NCBI RefSeq assembly: GCF_001949145.1 | Contig: NW_019091573.1 | Span: 507,409 to 559,075 of the forward strand | DNA: 51,667 bases | Origin: Acanthaster planci | Lineage: Eukaryota > Echinodermata > Asteroidea > Valvatida > Acanthasteridae | Direction: 5' to 3' | Part shown: positions 13,101 through 25,300 of the stretch, piece after piece | How the letters are laid out: the number at the start of each line of letters is the position of its first letter | Numbering within the stretch: position 1 is the stretch's first letter | Made by a program: the position numbers and the translations under genes | Notes under the pieces: model-generated | The model's database searches: none | Told to the model about the DNA's origin: nothing | Seen by the model: the letters and a program-made list of their open reading frames with translations, nothing else

Positions 13101-14350
13101 GAGGTTGTTGAGAGGAGGGAGCCTCATCATGGGTATCTCCCACTGCAACTTTGGCCTCTTCGTCTCGATTGGCACTGGCACCACTAAGCCCATTTGAAGC
13201 CTCTTCAGTTATCTCATAATCCAAGGTCTTACCCTCTCGTAACTCGTCACTATCTGGGCTCATCTCTGCTCCCACCTCGGGCACTTCTGTGGCATCCTCT
13301 GCAACTTGATCTTGTTCCTGAAGCCGTGACTGTTTGGCATCACCCTCTCCAGAGTTTATCTGTACGTTCTTGGCCTCATTGTCCTCTGGAATCTCCTCCA
13401 CACTGTCAGGATCAGACACGTGTAGGTTACTCAAGTCCTGTTGACCAGGTGGACCTGATTCCTGGAGCGATGGCTCAATGTTGGAATCCTGTTTCAGTGA
13501 GGCACTCTCTGGCACCTGGTTGAGTGACCCATCTTCGCCATGCTGAGCACTTGGGCTTGCATTGGTATCCTGATCAAGTGGGCTGGTATTTGCATCCTCA
13601 TTGGATGGACTGGAATTCTGGCTCTGGCTCTTGTAATTATTTCCGTCCAAATCTTGCTGAGTGTCACTTTTCTCCTGGTCTGAGGTAATATCATTAGAGT
13701 CGTCACTGTTGGCAACTTCACTCAAAGGATGTGCTCTTGGAGTCTCTCCTGTCATAAATTTGAAAATAAATTTTAACATTTATTAATTTTTCTGAATTTT
13801 TTACTTTTACATACGAAGATCAAAGAATGAAAACATAAAACACATGAATGATAGGATTTCTGGCACATCTGAGATAAAGATGGAAACATCCTGCTTACAA
13901 AAAATGCTCAAAATACATGTATGACGTGAACAGTGCAAACACATTCAACATGTAAAGTGAAGTGATATTTTGCAAAATGACATAACATATTTTTTCAAAA
14001 TAATTATTTCTACAAGCCCAGTTCAGCTCTCAGCCACCCCTTCATCAGTCTAAACTATTCCCAATCATAAGGCTGCGCGTACCTGATTGTTCTGCTTCTG
14101 GTGTCGGAATGTCTTCAGTGGCACATGCCAAATCCTCTTGTCTAGATGCTGTGGCATTTTCTCCTCCATCCATAGCTTTCTCTTCAGCCTGGATCACGGC
14201 CACCCCAGCACCATCAGCCTCTGTCCCCTCCTCCTCTGTATCTAACTGCACATTATCATTTACAGCATCCATCGCACTTCCACTGGAAGCCTCAGCGGGC
14301 TGACCCATCAGCCCATCTTGCTCTGAAATACCCACTTGTTCATCTGCCAT
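7197..14350 (-). CDS. SHIPPO / sperm-tail PG-rich repeat protein, ODF3/CIMAP-like, acidic N-terminus
   Basis: Nine coding exons in transcript order: 14350-14083, 13748-12810, 11337-11067, 10449-10382, 9862-9719, 9293-9211, 8786-8666, 8201-8076, 7330-7197, all phase-consistent, giving 717 aa. Residues 1 to about 400 are low-complexity, rich in Glu, Asp, Ser, Gln and Asn. A conserved-looking basic region follows (about 403-515). Four SHIPPO-type motifs follow: GPGPWSYSP (about 533) with SPEYTFGHR; PSPAHYN (593) with HPSFTIGVR; PAPNEYN (637) with APKYTISHR; and TPGPGAYNP (676) with HPSFTIQGVRR near the C-terminus. SHIPPO proteins such as ODF3/CIMAP bind axonemal or sperm-tail microtubule structures, so a ciliary or flagellar role is inferred. 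The long acidic head is unlike short ODF3 proteins and the exact ortholog is not identified. The gene is divergent from the polycystin gene. The start was chosen because in-frame stops lie just upstream of ATG 14350. Confidence 0.85.
10156..10257. repeat. two consecutive hairpin-forming inverted repeats
   Basis: The first hairpin, 10156-10207, pairs gttatcaaggat with atccttgataac, extended by a paired gttac. The second, 10216-10257, pairs agttgaatcctcaaagt with actttgaggattcaact perfectly around an 8-bp loop. They are only 8 bp apart within one intron of the SHIPPO gene. Their origin is unknown; a small palindromic transposon remnant is one possibility. Confidence 0.85.
11550..12370. mobile_element. 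tRNA-headed SINE-like repeat array with internal inversion
   Basis: At least three tRNA-like heads are present. One is on the minus strand, with B-box-like GGGTTCGAATCCC at 11706-11690. Two are on the plus strand near 11985-12001 and 12246-12262, exactly 261 bp apart. Each head has an A-box-like region (for example gcttggtggtcaagtggtt) and is followed by cctgagtaa-like sequence, a T-run, a gcac(t)gagtatac element and an aattaaa tail. The minus units run from about 11550 to 11935, then orientation flips to plus. Cloverleaf pairing is not complete, so these are tRNA-derived repeats, not tRNA genes. The array sits in an intron of the SHIPPO gene. Confidence 0.85.
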
Positions 14351-14419
14351 TGCACATCATCAGTTGTATCTGATTGTCACATCAAGACAATCCATCCAGG
14401 AACCACAACCAATCATCTT
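14351..14419 (-). other. likely 5' UTR part of the first coding exon of the SHIPPO gene
   Basis: A good acceptor (pyrimidine-rich, ending gatag) on the minus strand puts the exon start at 14419. In-frame TGA codons lie between it and ATG 14350, so this stretch is leader and not an N-terminal extension. Confidence 0.5.
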
Positions 14420-15766
14420 CTATCAAATGAAAGGAATGAACAATGTTTAGCATTGAAGCGACTGACTTCTAGAAGTTAGAAGATTCAGAAGGAATCTATC
14501 TATCTGGATATCTGCAGTACTAGTAAACCTACAAGTAGTACTGCATAACAGGTTGGATCATGTCTCCATTACAATGGAACAACACTCACAGATCGACCAA
14601 GGTAACATGATTAATGTCACAATTATACATGCAGTAAAGGCATCTTACGACCCTGGCTAAACCAAAATGAGGTTTTATGATTTCCTCACAACTACATGTA
14701 TATTAGTGCATCAAAGCTTGTTTACTGATATGATGGTACATCATATCACTACCTTCCTTTTTGCATACCTGTATGGAAAATCCAATGATGAAGACACTCA
14801 TGCTTATCAACGTTCAGCCTCCATGGTTTTCAGCCCAAGAAATGATAGTAGTACATTTAAGCACCACTGAGGTTAAATACAGACCTATTCATGCCAGACA
14901 TCACTTATTCTTCCCTGGCCCTACTGTCAAGGAAAAAATTAAAGCATGGGCCAAAGCCAGCCAAGGATACAATTACATGTACACAACATAAAGTTGTGCC
15001 TAACCTTTAGACCAGTTCAGGTTGACAATGCTAATAGGCCTAATGACACTTTCTGACAGGGTTTGCCCCCTGGCATGCGCCCCCATACTGGGTCCAGGCC
15101 AACATCATCCCTTTGTTTTATTTTGATGTGAAATGCCAAGTAGACTCGCAGTCAGCCTACATGTGAGTGTAAGTTAAGCCTAACCTGTTAATTTAGGGCC
15201 TACAGTGTATGCCTTGGTCAATATGACGACGGCCATGCACCAATGTGAAGTTAGGAGCCTAGGCTAGTTCCTTGTTTGATGTTCAACATTGTTGAACAAG
15301 TGAAGTAGGCCTAGGCTAATCGTTTGATATTCGAATAAGTTAACCAAGGCAGTTGACACTCAGGATGAACATCCCTGAGCAATGGAGGGCAACAGGGAAA
15401 AAACAAAAAAAAACTGTGCCACCTACATTTCAAGGCTTGTTTGATGCCGAAAATCCCTATGCCCCAAGTTGCAACTTGCAAGGAGTCGACGAGGATTATT
15501 ATATTATTCTGATGACTTCCCCATGAGGAATAAGTAAACTAGGCCAGTAGGCCCCACTTCATAAGCTTCAAACCGCCGACCGGCTCACAGCCTACATGAG
15601 GTGCAGGCCGCGCCGGTCCCGCGCAGATCCCGTGACAAGCTGGGCCAAGAAGATGTAACGTAGATGTAGTAAACGACGGGCAGGAAGACCACTTGGTTTG
15701 ATTTGAAAATGTCCATGAGCTTCAACGCAGCTCATAAACAGAATTTAATGCAAACTTTTTTGTTAC
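14420..15766. other. first intron of the SHIPPO gene
   Basis: No exon, RNA gene or known repeat was recognised on either strand. A few TACATGTA-like palindromes occur. Short open frames at 14667-14991 show no family resemblance. Confidence 0.5.
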
Positions 15767-15820
15767 CTTGTTCAGATGTGAGCGTCCCATTTCCCAGTCC
15801 AGTCGGCCACACGACGCCAT
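15767..15820 (-). other. probable 5' UTR exon with upstream ORF (SHIPPO gene)
   Basis: On the minus strand, an ATG at 15820 in strong context (aaaATGG) opens 18 codons beginning MASCGRLDWEMG and reaches a GTAACA donor after 15767 at phase 0. Splicing to 14419 would continue for 19 codons and hit TGA 9 nt before the main ATG at 14350. It therefore acts as an upstream ORF in the inferred transcript. Confidence 0.45.
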
Positions 15821-16369
15821 TTTATGTTGCTAAGCACTATCGGCTGGTACTCGCGCCACTGACAGCATAGCGCTGCAGCCATACAAATGCCGTGTACCAT
15901 TTAGTCATATGTCGCATGGTGGCGCCATTCTCCTCAAAGATCGAGTCGTCTGCTCTTAGACAACAGTTCAATTGTATCCGCCAAGAAACGGCAAATTGTA
16001 TTTTAGGCCTTCCTGCCTACTCCCTAATTTCCATGATCTGCATATAGTACTAAATATAATCAAAAACAACAAAAAGCTGTGTCAGTTCGTTGAAAAACAC
16101 AACCCCTCTCTTTTTTGGCGGGGGGGGGGGCTTTGAGCTTCTCGACGTCTGTCACTCTGCCGCACCGACTGAAGACGCGCCCTGCGTCATTTTTCGGCGC
16201 ACTGGCTGACGCTGAGCGCTGCCCGGACCTAAAAATACCAGGTTCGTACGTTCACGACCGCGTATGTGTACTGCAGGTCTTGTCCAGCAAGTTTACTCGG
16301 TAATTTATTCCTGATCCTGTTGACTTACCGCAATATTTAAGAAACGAGTCAACAGGCATCGAGAATGAA
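15821..16369. promoter_or_regulatory. candidate bidirectional promoter, SHIPPO gene / polycystin gene
   Basis: This ~550-bp interval separates the most upstream ATGs of two divergent genes. It is richer in CpG than its surroundings (for example around 15855-15945 and 16140-16260) and holds an 11-12-base G run near 16119-16131. A half-match to an RFX X-box, gttgctaagcac, lies at 15826-15837, but no full X-box was convincing. The transcription starts are unknown. Confidence 0.5.
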
Positions 16370-16373
16370 ATGA
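16365..16373 (+). promoter_or_regulatory. minimal uORF overlapping the polycystin start
   Basis: The sequence ATGAAATGA encodes Met-Lys-stop, and its TGA overlaps the ATG at 16370 that opens the polycystin frame. Such an arrangement can limit translation or couple it through reinitiation. Whether both ATGs are in the mRNA depends on the transcription start. Confidence 0.6.
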
Positions 16374-19300
16374 AAGGGTTCTTCACGCCAAAGTTGATGG
16401 ATTCGTTGTTGAATGGGCTAAGACCAATGGAGACAAAGTGCACGACCAGCTTCCGTTTGTGGGTCAGCCTTCTCATTCTGGTGATAATCGTAACAACAAA
16501 GCACCTGAAAATGACAAATGCAACCATGCAAGGTAGGTAGCCTACATCATACATAAAAATTAAGTCAAAATTTGTCCATTAGAATTTATAATTAATCACT
16601 GCAAGCGTTTTAATAGAGGGTACCGGTATCTTATCTTGCTCAAAAATGCAGAAACATTAAATGCACTAGGCCCCACTTACCAAAATCAAGGGCAAACTGA
16701 AAAAGCACTAATGATGGCTGAATTTTCTGGACTTGGCTTGTGGGCACCAGATTCCGATTTTTATCATAAAGTTCAGTTCAGGTTCATTTTATTTTCCACA
16801 TAAAAGATACTGACTTTAAATCAACACTTGTTGCAATATTCTCAGCTCCTTTTCAGGTGTCTGCCCCATCTGAAGTCAGCTACAAGGATCCTGTGATATT
16901 TATCTTTCAAACGGATTACACCAGGGAACCCTACATCATGTGCTCTTGGGATTTTGGTGACGAGAATCAACTGTTCACTACTGCTACAGAATTACAGCTG
17001 GGGATATCACATCAGTACTCTCATCCTGGATATTATACTGTGAGTTTAATATTGATCCCATATTACGTTTTCTGCCTTTGTTCTCCTAATTAGTCCACTA
17101 TTGTAATGATTTGTTACCGAAAAAGTGGAAATGGACAAGAGCTTCTTCAAAATACCTAACACTTCAATAATGCCATAGCATACAAAGGGGCGTGTAAGTA
17201 CCCGAAATTGGTGACATAAAAATTGAAGTAATAGTAAACCTGAATTGGTTTGTTGGAAGTTATTACTAAAAGGGAGTCAAGGATCAGTCAAGATTAGATT
17301 ATGGTTTTAAACTGACATGCATTATTTAATAGAATCAGGATGAAACTGACTTTATAAACACTGTTGCATGTTGAACTGTAGTTCAGTTATTGCCTGTAAT
17401 ACACATGGAAAACAGGGTTTTGAATACTGCAATATTTCCAAAAGAAATGGATATGCTCCAGTTGAAGCAGTAAAAGAGTTATAAATTGGATTTGCCATTT
17501 GAAGGAACAACAATGCTTACGTTTTTTCCATTAATTTTAACCCTAGGTGTTGACATCATGTCAAACCTCATTTGGCCGAATTTACCACCACACACAAGTT
17601 GCTGTTTTCCGTGATATTGACTGGCTTCAGTGTGTTATCACAGACACCAATGCAGTGGTGCAAGAAATCTTCCGGTATGGTAGCAACATCGTTGTCCACT
17701 ACAGACATGAGTACACAATAGGGTTACACTACAGCCTTCTCATAGACAACGTGGAGGTGTATGAAGCAATTGCATCAACAATGAAAATCCAAACAACGGT
17801 GGTTGAAGACAGCCTGATCATCACAGAATATCTCCAGCATCTTATCTCACTGGGGAGCCATGACTTAACACTCCGCGTCAGGAACGGCCGCGTGGATCTA
17901 CAATGCCTGAGTACCTTCACGCTGATGAACCCAGTCTTGGGGGTCACCCTTGCCTCCAGTCATTCCACTGTGATTCCCAGAGATGATGTCCTACTGGCAG
18001 TGACGGCCGAGTCAGGATTCCCTGCAATGATTGAATGGAGCATCACAAATGGTCCATCAGTTGTCTTGAGAGTGCTGAAAGAGAGGCAGGGAAGATTACC
18101 AGAGGATGTTGATCAGATGACAATATCACTTTTAGAAAGTGAGTTCAGAAATGCATAACTAGATAATTTTATTAAATTCAATTTAATAATTTAACTAGAT
18201 TAATTTAATAAATTTGTTAACTCAGGCCTTGCCTTTTTGAATATATCATATACCTCACCTACTGGTGGGATAATCACCAATAAGCAGGGCTAGCTATTAA
18301 AAAAAGGTTATACAGTAGTAATCACTTATTGAGCATTACTTCATAACTTCAATTTTCCTTTATCCACAGTTGCAGAGTACCAAATCTGTGCCAAGGTCTA
18401 CAATAACTTCACATCTGAAGAGGCCTGCATAAGCATAGTAACTCAATACCCTGTTACATCCGTAATATTGGAATCCAACACTCCTATTAACTTTGCAGTT
18501 GGGAATACCGTTCAATTTTCTGTGCAGTTTTTGGATCGTCCCATCCCCACTAGCATGAGGTATTCAGTGGATTTTGGAGATGGTGCAAGTGGTAAGTACT
18601 TTGAAAATGAGCTTCGCTTAATACATTGACATTTAATTGCATTTGTAACAGGACTTGGGCCTGTGTACAGTTCATTTGCGAATGAAAGCAAATGCTTTAT
18701 GTTGATTTTAGTGGACAACACTTTGAATAGACAGCAAAAGCATGTGCAGGGAATGCAATAATATATTAAAAAGATCACACCAGAAGCCACATTCCAAGTG
18801 TAAAAGCTATCGCCATTTATACCTCCAAAGTTGATATGAATTTACTGTAACTTCGAAGCTTGGCAAGCGTGGCGAGTGATTACTAGCCTTGGTTGTAATT
18901 GTAAGGGTCAGATGTCTAATCCTGGAGTTTGAATACAAAATTAGAAATAGGGGCATTCATTGTACATGAAAGAAACAAGCTAAAAGTGACATGGCCTATC
19001 AAGCCCAACCAAAGATCAACATGTTGAAATCTAATCTGATGTCGTGGCTCATTGTGATAATTACAAGAAATGCTGATGGTGAAGTATTTGTTTTCCATGA
19101 ACCCAGTTGGAAAGGGGCCAAACCAAGCATGAGTGAACTAGAGGATGGTCGAGACCTCATGCATGCAACTGATTGTGTACCTTCATTTCTCCACTTTAAA
19201 TTTTTCCTAATTGCTCACTTTCATCTCCACAGGTAATTCCTCCATGGTTGGAATTACAGACTCAAGTTCTTTCCTTATCATACCACACACCTACACCACA

Positions 19301-22300
19301 CCCGGAATCTACCATGCCACACTTCATGTCTGCAATGACCTGAGCTCCACTGTGAATAGTACCCGTGTGGCAGTACTGCAGCCAATCACTCACATGACGA
19401 TCCGTCTCTCCCACCACAGTATGTTGGCAAACTTCCATCAACAAATAAATTGGCTAGCTGGCTGGAAAAGAAAAATCTGATTATTTCTGCCACTGAATGA
19501 AACCACTTATTTCCAAACAAGCTCATATTACGTTATAAGTGCACCAATGCACTTTCAATGCACCATCTTTGAATGATGCTTTTTGCACTCGTTAGAATGC
19601 AGGTAACACAAAGTGTCACACGCCTTTCAGACAAGTGGTTGACAGACTTCTGTTATTTCATCTGAAACAGGTGGAATCTACTTCCCAAGCAGTGAAAGAG
19701 ATTGGTTTTGGCAGGAACCACTATTCCTCCATCCAATAGTGACAGAGAATGAATATTCATTTGAGTTAAAAGGAACTGGCACTCCTGAGCTTGTTACCTG
19801 GAGAGTAGCTGGGCACACTCAGACATACCACATGGAAACTACTGGTAGAAATCTGTTTTACAGGTTTCCTTCCAATGGGACTTTCAATCTTCAAGCAACT
19901 GCCAGCAATTTCTACTCAAGTTATACTACAGTGGATGCATCAGTGCTGGTACTAGATGCCATTGTTAGTCTTTATCTGGTCAGCAACAGCCCAGGGATTG
20001 TAGGTGAACCGATCACATTTGTTGTACTTGTGGAAAGTCTCGGCTCAAACTCATCCTTCAGCGTCAGCTACGGGGATGGGTTTTCAGAGCCATTACCCGA
20101 GCCTCAGCACAACATTGACATTATGCAATTTGTTCCACGGAATCTTGCTCTGCCAACCGACCCAGCAAAGTCCTATGCCACAGTCATGAATCACACCTAC
20201 CAAGAGGTTGATTTCTATGCACCACGGGTTACTGGCTCCAATCTGGCAATGGAATGGATCGCCATCACCTACGTTTATGTCCAAGATGTTGCACACCTTT
20301 GCAGGATACCGGTCATTCACATACGAGATGGTGGCAGTAGCTACTACCTGGCTAAGAAGTACAGCCGAAGTAAAGCATTCATCTTTGGTGCATCAGTTGA
20401 GATCAACTGCCAACAGGCCAAGCGAGCACACTACCAATGGAGGGTTTATACAGTTGACAGCTTATTCACAGTCCCAAGCCCATCCAATGAGGTTGGCCTG
20501 CCACCTAGCGTCAACGCACAGGCTGCAGATATGTACATTCCGGGGTTCACTCTGGGGTATGGCATGTACATCTTTCAACTTTCCGTCACTTTGGTGATGA
20601 AGGAAGAGAGTGAAGCCAGTATGGAGAATGTTGCCCATAGTTATATTGAAGTTATTCCTGCTGGTCTTGTAGCTAGAATCAGGGGAGGATCAGCACTGGC
20701 AACAGGTGAGTTGAAATCCACAAGTAGACATTTTCTTGTAAATACCAATGTAAATATTTACCGGTAAATTCATATAATGACTAAGATCCCTTGGAATCCA
20801 AGCCTAAACCTTTATGTTGTTGCATTTAAAATGTGACCACTATGCCCACTGGGCACAAATGCCGCAAGAGGATGTACATGTATTGTCCCACAGTGTCTAC
20901 TCTGTTTTTACATGTAGCAATAATCATAAACTAAAACTTTAACCCAGAGAACTTAGCTAGAGAAGTACAACTCACAGAATTATTACTGGAAAGATAAGCT
21001 AAAAAGCTATACAGAAGAGCTAAATTGAAATACATTGGTAGATGGCTGACCAAGACATCTACATGTAAAAAGTTAGACAAGCAAACAGGTCTGCTAAATA
21101 CCTAAGCTGGACACTAAGTGAAAAGGGCTGCATGTGCAAGAGATAGATGTTTGATGAGTAAAACAGGGTAACTACATGTACATGTAGGCTGGAATATTGA
21201 AAGTTCCTTTCACTACTGGTATGATAAATTGCACAGCTGGGGCACAAGCATATGTGTTGGTACATGTAGACATGGAGGTTGTGATCAAGAAACTGACCTT
21301 TTTTCATGAAAGACCCAAAAGCTTTCTTGCCACACAGTGGTATAAAATTTTAATTTGCAATAATCTTTCACTGTTGGTACAGGCTGGTATTCCAACATCA
21401 CTCTGGATGCCTCAGACTCCTTTGATCCAGATCAGACGCCAGACAGGGCATCGCTGGGACTCAGTTACACGTGGTATTGTCGCAAATCTAATGAGCCTTT
21501 CCCTGAGAACATGACACTCACTCCTCATAACAGACTACCCTCCACAGGTTAGCATCTTAGAATCCCATTGGCTTTCCAAATCTCTTGGTATTTGTAACTG
21601 AATGATGTAGTTATCTGTTCTGTGATGTTGCAGAATATCTTGCAGTCCTCATGTAAGTGGTACTTGTTCTGACTTTCTGTCTGATTTATGGTACAGTGCC
21701 ACAACCTGCTTGTGCTGTTTTATTCTGAACTAAGGCCATGCTTGAATTGCTTGTAAAATAATGTGGTCTATAAGGCCGTGTCTGAATTACTTGGCTGTGG
21801 CCTGAAATTACGCACAAGTCTATGGTAGTGGTCGCAGCCAGTTCCCATGGAGCCATGTGTAATTTCAAGCAATAGCCAAGTAATTCAGGCACAGCCTTAT
21901 AGACCACATTGTTTTATTGGTATACTTGATCGCTTGTACTTTTGATTTTACCCAACTGCACTGTATACGTATGACACATTCCCTTCCAACTGCCATATAC
22001 AGTCCTCTCCTTGTATTGCTCAGTTAGTTTCAATGTTAAGCACTATTTGACAAAGCTATTTTATATTAAATACACTCATATCATTTCAGTTACCCTGCAA
22101 GCTTAATACTTGTCAAGACAAGGAAAAGTTTGTAACTACAGTACCTGAAAGTATTTTTGAAAATGTTGTTTTCAGGTGGCTGTTTGGGGAAAGGATTCCT
22201 CCTGTCTCAGACCAGTACCTCAGTGGTTATTCCAGCTCAAACCCTGACTGGAAACCAGAGTTATGTTATCCTCCTGAAACTGTCGAAAACTGGTCGTGAG

Positions 22301-25300
22301 AGTGCATATGCTGAGCAGACAATTATTATTCTTCTTGGACATCCAAACAGCATTTACATTAGGTAAAATGGCATCTTTCTACTATCTCAGCCCGAGATAG
22401 TCTGATACACATGTACATGTATTTAGTCTCCAAATTCAATGTCTGTGTTGGTAATGTAAATAAAGCCTGAATATCTTATTCTGTAAGCCTTTTCTTAATT
22501 GTTTGCATTTACAAGACACACATAAGGTCAGATTAAGGAACCCTTGTCAAGAAACAGTTTGTGTAAACATTTTCCTAAGAGAGTTCATGCATATACCCTT
22601 AAATGTGTGGTTATAAAAATCCAGACAAAAGTGTCAACTAAAGCATCTACCTTTAATTCACTTGAAGAAATGGTAACTTGTGCATTGTAGCAATCAATCA
22701 TCCCAGTGTATTGTTTAGAACTTGACTTAAAGACATCTATGTAAATAGCATATCACTCACAAAACTCCTTCACAACCAGGTGTTTGATGAACTGTGGGTC
22801 CCAGCTTAATCCTTCTGCCCGACTGGTCTTGGCTGGACTGTGTCCTGACTGTACAGCTTCCACTCGGCCTTCTTTTGAATGGTCACTAAGATCAAGTAAC
22901 CACAGCACAGCAGCACCTGCCCTGGACTGGGCGAGGAATACTACAACTGGGAAGCATCACCCTTACCTTGCCATCAACGCCGGGACATTCTCTGGATCCA
23001 GTCAGGAGACGTACACCATTCACCTACAAAGTAAGACACATGGACCCTGTCGTGATAAATCTGATATAGGAAGTACATGTATAGGGCATGCTGCTGGAGG
23101 AAAATTTGAGAAGTGATGAAAAATATGTAGCAGGGAAAGCTCACAATGAACCAGACAACAATATCTTCAAAGATGTGACCAGTGACTATCTCCGTATGGC
23201 TTTAACAACCCCAAACCTGAAAAACATATTAGCCTATAGAACAATTGGCAGCCCACAGCCTTTCAAACCGTACATGAGGCCAATGGTATGAATTCAATGC
23301 ATAGCAAAGGAAAAACTGAACAAAAACACTCATAAATCAAGATCAAAGTGCACGAAATCACATTTTTCCATAATTAACCTTCAAACCTTCAACTTAAATT
23401 TCCTCACATTGCTAAATACTTCACAGTGCAGAGCAGGAGTGGATCAATCAGCTTTGCAGAGTACACATTCACAGTGAACTCCCCTCCAACCACTGGCAAC
23501 TGCACCATCACACCAGCAGAAGGGGTTGTCCTGACAACACACTTCTCCATCATCTGTGAGCACTTTGAGGACATACACACCCCACTTACATACGAGGTGC
23601 ACACTCTAAAAGCAGCAGAGAGGTCTGTTGGGGTCGGCGCTCATGCTGATGCCTCAGTAGAAGGTTGGTTTCTGTAGAAATGAATATACGATATTAACCG
23701 TATGAATTTGTTTGGCTGTTGCTGCTCAAAAAGCTCCAAGCAGTCTAAATCCCACGGGTGTCCCAGATTTGAGATGGAGAGACTTCAGCTTATCAGATGT
23801 CATTTTGTTAGAGCACAAAAAGTAACATATTTGAGAAAGATTTTCGAAAGACTGTATACTTCAATGGCACTGAAGGGCTTATGGCTCGCTTTATAATTTG
23901 TAATCTGCATGTATCTTGTTTTTTTTTCTGTGCAAGTATCCAGAAAAGGCAAGTCCCCCCTAAAAGTGCCTAATTTTATCCAGTGATCCTGTCAAGTACT
24001 TTTCACACCTACTTTCTCATACTAAATCTGTGATTGTTGTGCATAACCAAAGCTGGTAAACATGGTTTACCTTTCAATATTCCTTGCAGTAAACTGTGTA
24101 CTTGAAGCTACAGACCGTAAAAGGAAGCTTTTCGTTAATTTGACGCCACTGCCACTTTTACCCTATTCAAATTGCAAGCCAAACTAATAGTATCTCACGG
24201 TTTCCCTCAATCAAGACACTCTCCTCTTCTATGGATTGGACCCAAACATTCCAGCAACCCTCCTTCCCCTCGGCCAACCCAGCCAAGGCTACAGGGTGGA
24301 CATTAAGATCAAAGTGACCGACTCTTTGGGTGCCAGTGTCTACACATTGCTATCTGCTGTAGTGAGTAGATTTAATGTGTGCAGGGGAGTCATTTCCATT
24401 TAAACTATTACCTCCTGATCATGTTGGCATCCGGCAAATTGAGGAGAGTTGAGCAAATGTTTAATTGAAAAAATGACTGCAGTGTAAAATTTTCAACAGC
24501 AAAGCCAAAATAAATAATAGTTTCACAGAGTTAAGAGCAAACTGAAGGCTGAATTTACACTCGTCAGTAGTTGTGTCAGTGTTGTGGTTGGCAAATTTTC
24601 AGGTAAATTTCAAGTTTCCTCTAAATGACTACTTGCCCATGAATACAGCAATAGACTTAAATGTATGCACTGATGATGTCACACTTTGTTTACATGTGCA
24701 CTTCCCTGTGTGCTAGTAGGGGCCCACAGCCCATTGAGCACCATAGAGAAACACAAATGTACACAAGGTGTGGCGACTTTTGGACAGAGGTTTGTTTTAC
24801 AACAGGTTTTGTATCAATCCCATCTGTAGGTCCAGTGTGAACATAATTGCGGTATGTTTTTAACACTTCTTAACAGTGTGAGAGTCAGAAGGCACTGATG
24901 TGGAGGCACTAGACCTCCAACTAGCCTCAGATCGAGACTCCCAAATGAACCAGGTTTGCAATTAATTACTACATATTTGGTAATGGCCCTTTCTTACGGG
25001 ACTAATTATGACGGCTCTCCTTGAGTAGGTACGGGAGTCGGAGAGCGATGACCCAGAGGCACTGGCCCTGCAACTGACCTCTGACAAGTACTCCAAACTG
25101 AACCAGCTGATGGAAGAAGGAAATGTCCAGGCAGCCACGCAGGTCATCACCAGTGTCGGCTCCTTACTGAACCTGAAGTCAGAAAGGGACAACCAGCATC
25201 AGGATCATGGGGTCATTGAACAGGCTGTTGAGAACAAACACAAGGAAGAACTGGAGGATCAAAAGAAAAAACGAGCGCAGGTGATCAACCACTCACTAAA

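Noticed and set aside
12979-13523. Plus-strand open frames opposite the acidic exon
   Set aside because: They are antisense shadows of the low-complexity minus-strand exon 13748-12810, which fits the phase-consistent gene model.
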